Part shown: positions 62,890-64,000 of the stretch, piece by piece
Numbering within the stretch: position 1 is the first letter of the stretch
How the letters are laid out: every line of letters starts with the position of its first letter
Origin: Lachancea dasiensis
Taxonomy: Eukaryota; Ascomycota; Saccharomycetes; Saccharomycetales; Saccharomycetaceae
Reading direction: 5' to 3'
DNA: 64,000 bases
NCBI GenBank assembly: GCA_900074725.1
Contig: LT598454.1
Span: 1,122,854-1,186,853, forward strand
Program-made: the position numbers and the translations under genes
The notes under the pieces: generated by a model
What the model was told of the DNA's origin: nothing
Databases searched by the model: none
What the model saw: only the letters and a program-made list of their open reading frames with translations

Positions 62890-63428
62890 TCAGGCAGACG
62901 TGGGCTTGCCAGCTTGCGCTTGTGCATTTTGTTCGTGAAGCTTGATAGCCGCTTGACGGATGTGGCCCTCAATTGCCAACGCAGACTGACTTTTTTCTTT
63001 GATGATATTCTGGATCTGTACAGATTCCTGATTCAACTTGGCGATCTTCTTGTCATAGAACTCGATAGCATCTTTGGCACTCTTTTCAACATAGTAGCCT
63101 GTACCCACGTCGACCGTGAACTTTTGCGCATCTTTGACACGGCCCTTCACGTAAAGTGAAGCTGACAAGGGCACCAGAATTTCTTGCTTTTGATCCTCCA
63201 GTTTAGAGACGGATTCTATGTCCTCCTTGCACTCTCTGAACTTGTTTCTGGCAACGTTTAGAGCTTGTAGCGACTGTGAAAAGTGTTGTAATTCCTGATC
63301 AAATTGTTGTTTGACCATGGTTAATTGTTCAGGGTTCAACTTTGTGAGGTCAACTGTGATGGGAGTTAGTTAACTATTCCTTTACATGCATCGTTTACAG
63401 TTTTACACATACTCTTCTGGGCGGACAT
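62890..63428 (-). CDS. GIM5: Prefoldin subunit 5, Gim5 (spliced)
   Basis: On the minus strand, exon 1 (63413-63428, 16 bases: MSAQK plus one base) joins exon 2 (62890-63353), giving 159 residues. The 59-base intron has donor GTATGT (63412-63407), an AACTAAC branch sequence (63371-63365) and acceptor ATCACAG. The joined start [16 protein letters not shown] mirrors S. cerevisiae Gim5, whose gene also has an intron near the start codon. Two long coiled-coil helices flank the beta-hairpin region [14 protein letters not shown] and [16 protein letters not shown], typical of alpha-class prefoldin. It works with Pac10, whose gene begins at the other end of this window. Confidence 0.95.
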
Positions 63429-63549
63429 TGTGACAATTGTTTGCTTGGTTCAAGTTTTCTTATTGTGGTGGTTAGCAGTGAAAAGTTGTAGATTCTATAA
63501 TGTTGTATAAAATAATATCTAATATAGTGACAACCAAGGGTAGGAACCG

Positions 63550-64000
63550 ATGAGCGGAAACCCAGCTTCTTTTAAGAGCATTCTCGCGGGCGTTCAAAGA
63601 CTTCGGGAAGCGCACGGTGCTGATGAAAATCGGTCCGGCGTCCCAAAGGCTCCAACACTATCAAGGGAACCCGCACAACAAAAGTCACCTCAGCAACATG
63701 GGCCACCAATTACCAGTAAGGAACCGGTAATAAACGCTTTCAACCAGCAAAAAGATGAGGTTGGAAACGGGCAGGAGCTAACGCATTTGGAAGATCGCAA
63801 ACGAAAATGGGGCAACCAGTTTGGTGGAACTCCCACGGGCTCAACACAGGGTAAAACGGTACTGGTGAGCGCCTCACAACGGGGCAATCCGTTACTTGGG
63901 AGTTTAACAAATACCAGCTGGCGATACGTGTCTCCTTCAGGCGGTAACAAAGTGTACTACGATTACTGTATACATGGCCGCAACGTGGTATTTCTTTCGT
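63550..64000 (+). CDS. RAD10: DNA repair endonuclease subunit Rad10 (5' part, cut by window edge)
   Basis: The first 150 codons are present and open to the right edge. After a polar N-terminus (MSGNPASFKSILAGVQRLRE), the segment PVINAFNQQK and then GKTVLVSASQRGNPLLGSL match Rad10/ERCC1. NTSWRYVSPSGGNKVYYDY begins the central XPF-like domain. Rad10 is the non-catalytic partner of Rad1 in the 5'-flap nuclease for nucleotide excision repair and single-strand annealing. Divergent from GIM5, with 121 bp between start codons, as in S. cerevisiae YML094W-YML095C. Confidence 0.93.
   Translation, partial: MSGNPASFKSILAGVQRLREAHGADENRSGVPKAPTLSREPAQQKSPQQHGPPITSKEPVINAFNQQKDEVGNGQELTHLEDRKRKWGNQFGGTPTGSTQGKTVLVSASQRGNPLLGSLTNTSWRYVSPSGGNKVYYDYCIHGRNVVFLS

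Overview
The window is 64 kb of nuclear chromosome from a budding yeast of the family Saccharomycetaceae. Genes are compact, mostly single-exon and on both strands. Almost every protein has a recognisable Saccharomyces cerevisiae counterpart. Genes that S. cerevisiae carries on two sister regions created by its whole-genome duplication are interleaved here in single copy: NOP1, TSC13, CDC7 and ERP3 (chr IV) lie beside KAP104 (chr II), and one gene stands for the OSH2/SWH1 pair. This points to a lineage that split off before the duplication. Introns are more frequent than in S. cerevisiae, a U2AF small subunit is retained, and a hAT DNA transposon is present. Together these suggest Lachancea or a close relative; the species cannot be fixed by eye.

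Layout, left to right. 0-11 kb: the 5' end of PAC10, a double ABCG transporter (YOL075C-like), YBR137W-like and YBR138C-like genes, a spliced CYSTM tail-anchored protein, an SLC35F6-like transporter and SLX5. 11-30 kb: NOP1 (spliced), TSC13, CDC7, ERP3, an isolated DAL1, KAP104, BUD14, ADE1, KIN3 and CDC15. 30-44 kb: a 2.2 kb gene-free interval, then RSC9, RPM2, ERG13 (spliced) and a frameshifted FAD monooxygenase. 44-51 kb: tRNA-Ile(AAU), an OSH1/OSH2-type oxysterol-binding protein and YAT1. 51.3-54.0 kb: a whole-looking hAT transposon with terminal inverted repeats and a perfect 8-bp target duplication. 54-64 kb: MSC1, COX14, an RTF2-like gene (spliced), a U2AF35-like gene (spliced), PRE8 (spliced), UTP14, GIM5 (spliced) and the 5' end of RAD10.

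The genes are mainly housekeeping. They cover ribosome biogenesis (NOP1, UTP14), nuclear import (KAP104), mitotic kinases (CDC7, KIN3, CDC15), lipid and sterol metabolism (TSC13, ERG13, oxysterol-binding protein), mitochondrial RNA and assembly (RPM2, COX14), proteasome and chaperones (PRE8, GIM5, PAC10), SUMO-dependent ubiquitylation (SLX5), and splicing or replication factors missing from S. cerevisiae (U2AF35-like, RTF2-like).

Most striking are the complete hAT element between YAT1 and MSC1, and the divergent RTF2-like/U2AF35-like pair. Both members of that pair are themselves spliced, in a region where 7 of about 29 protein genes have introns.
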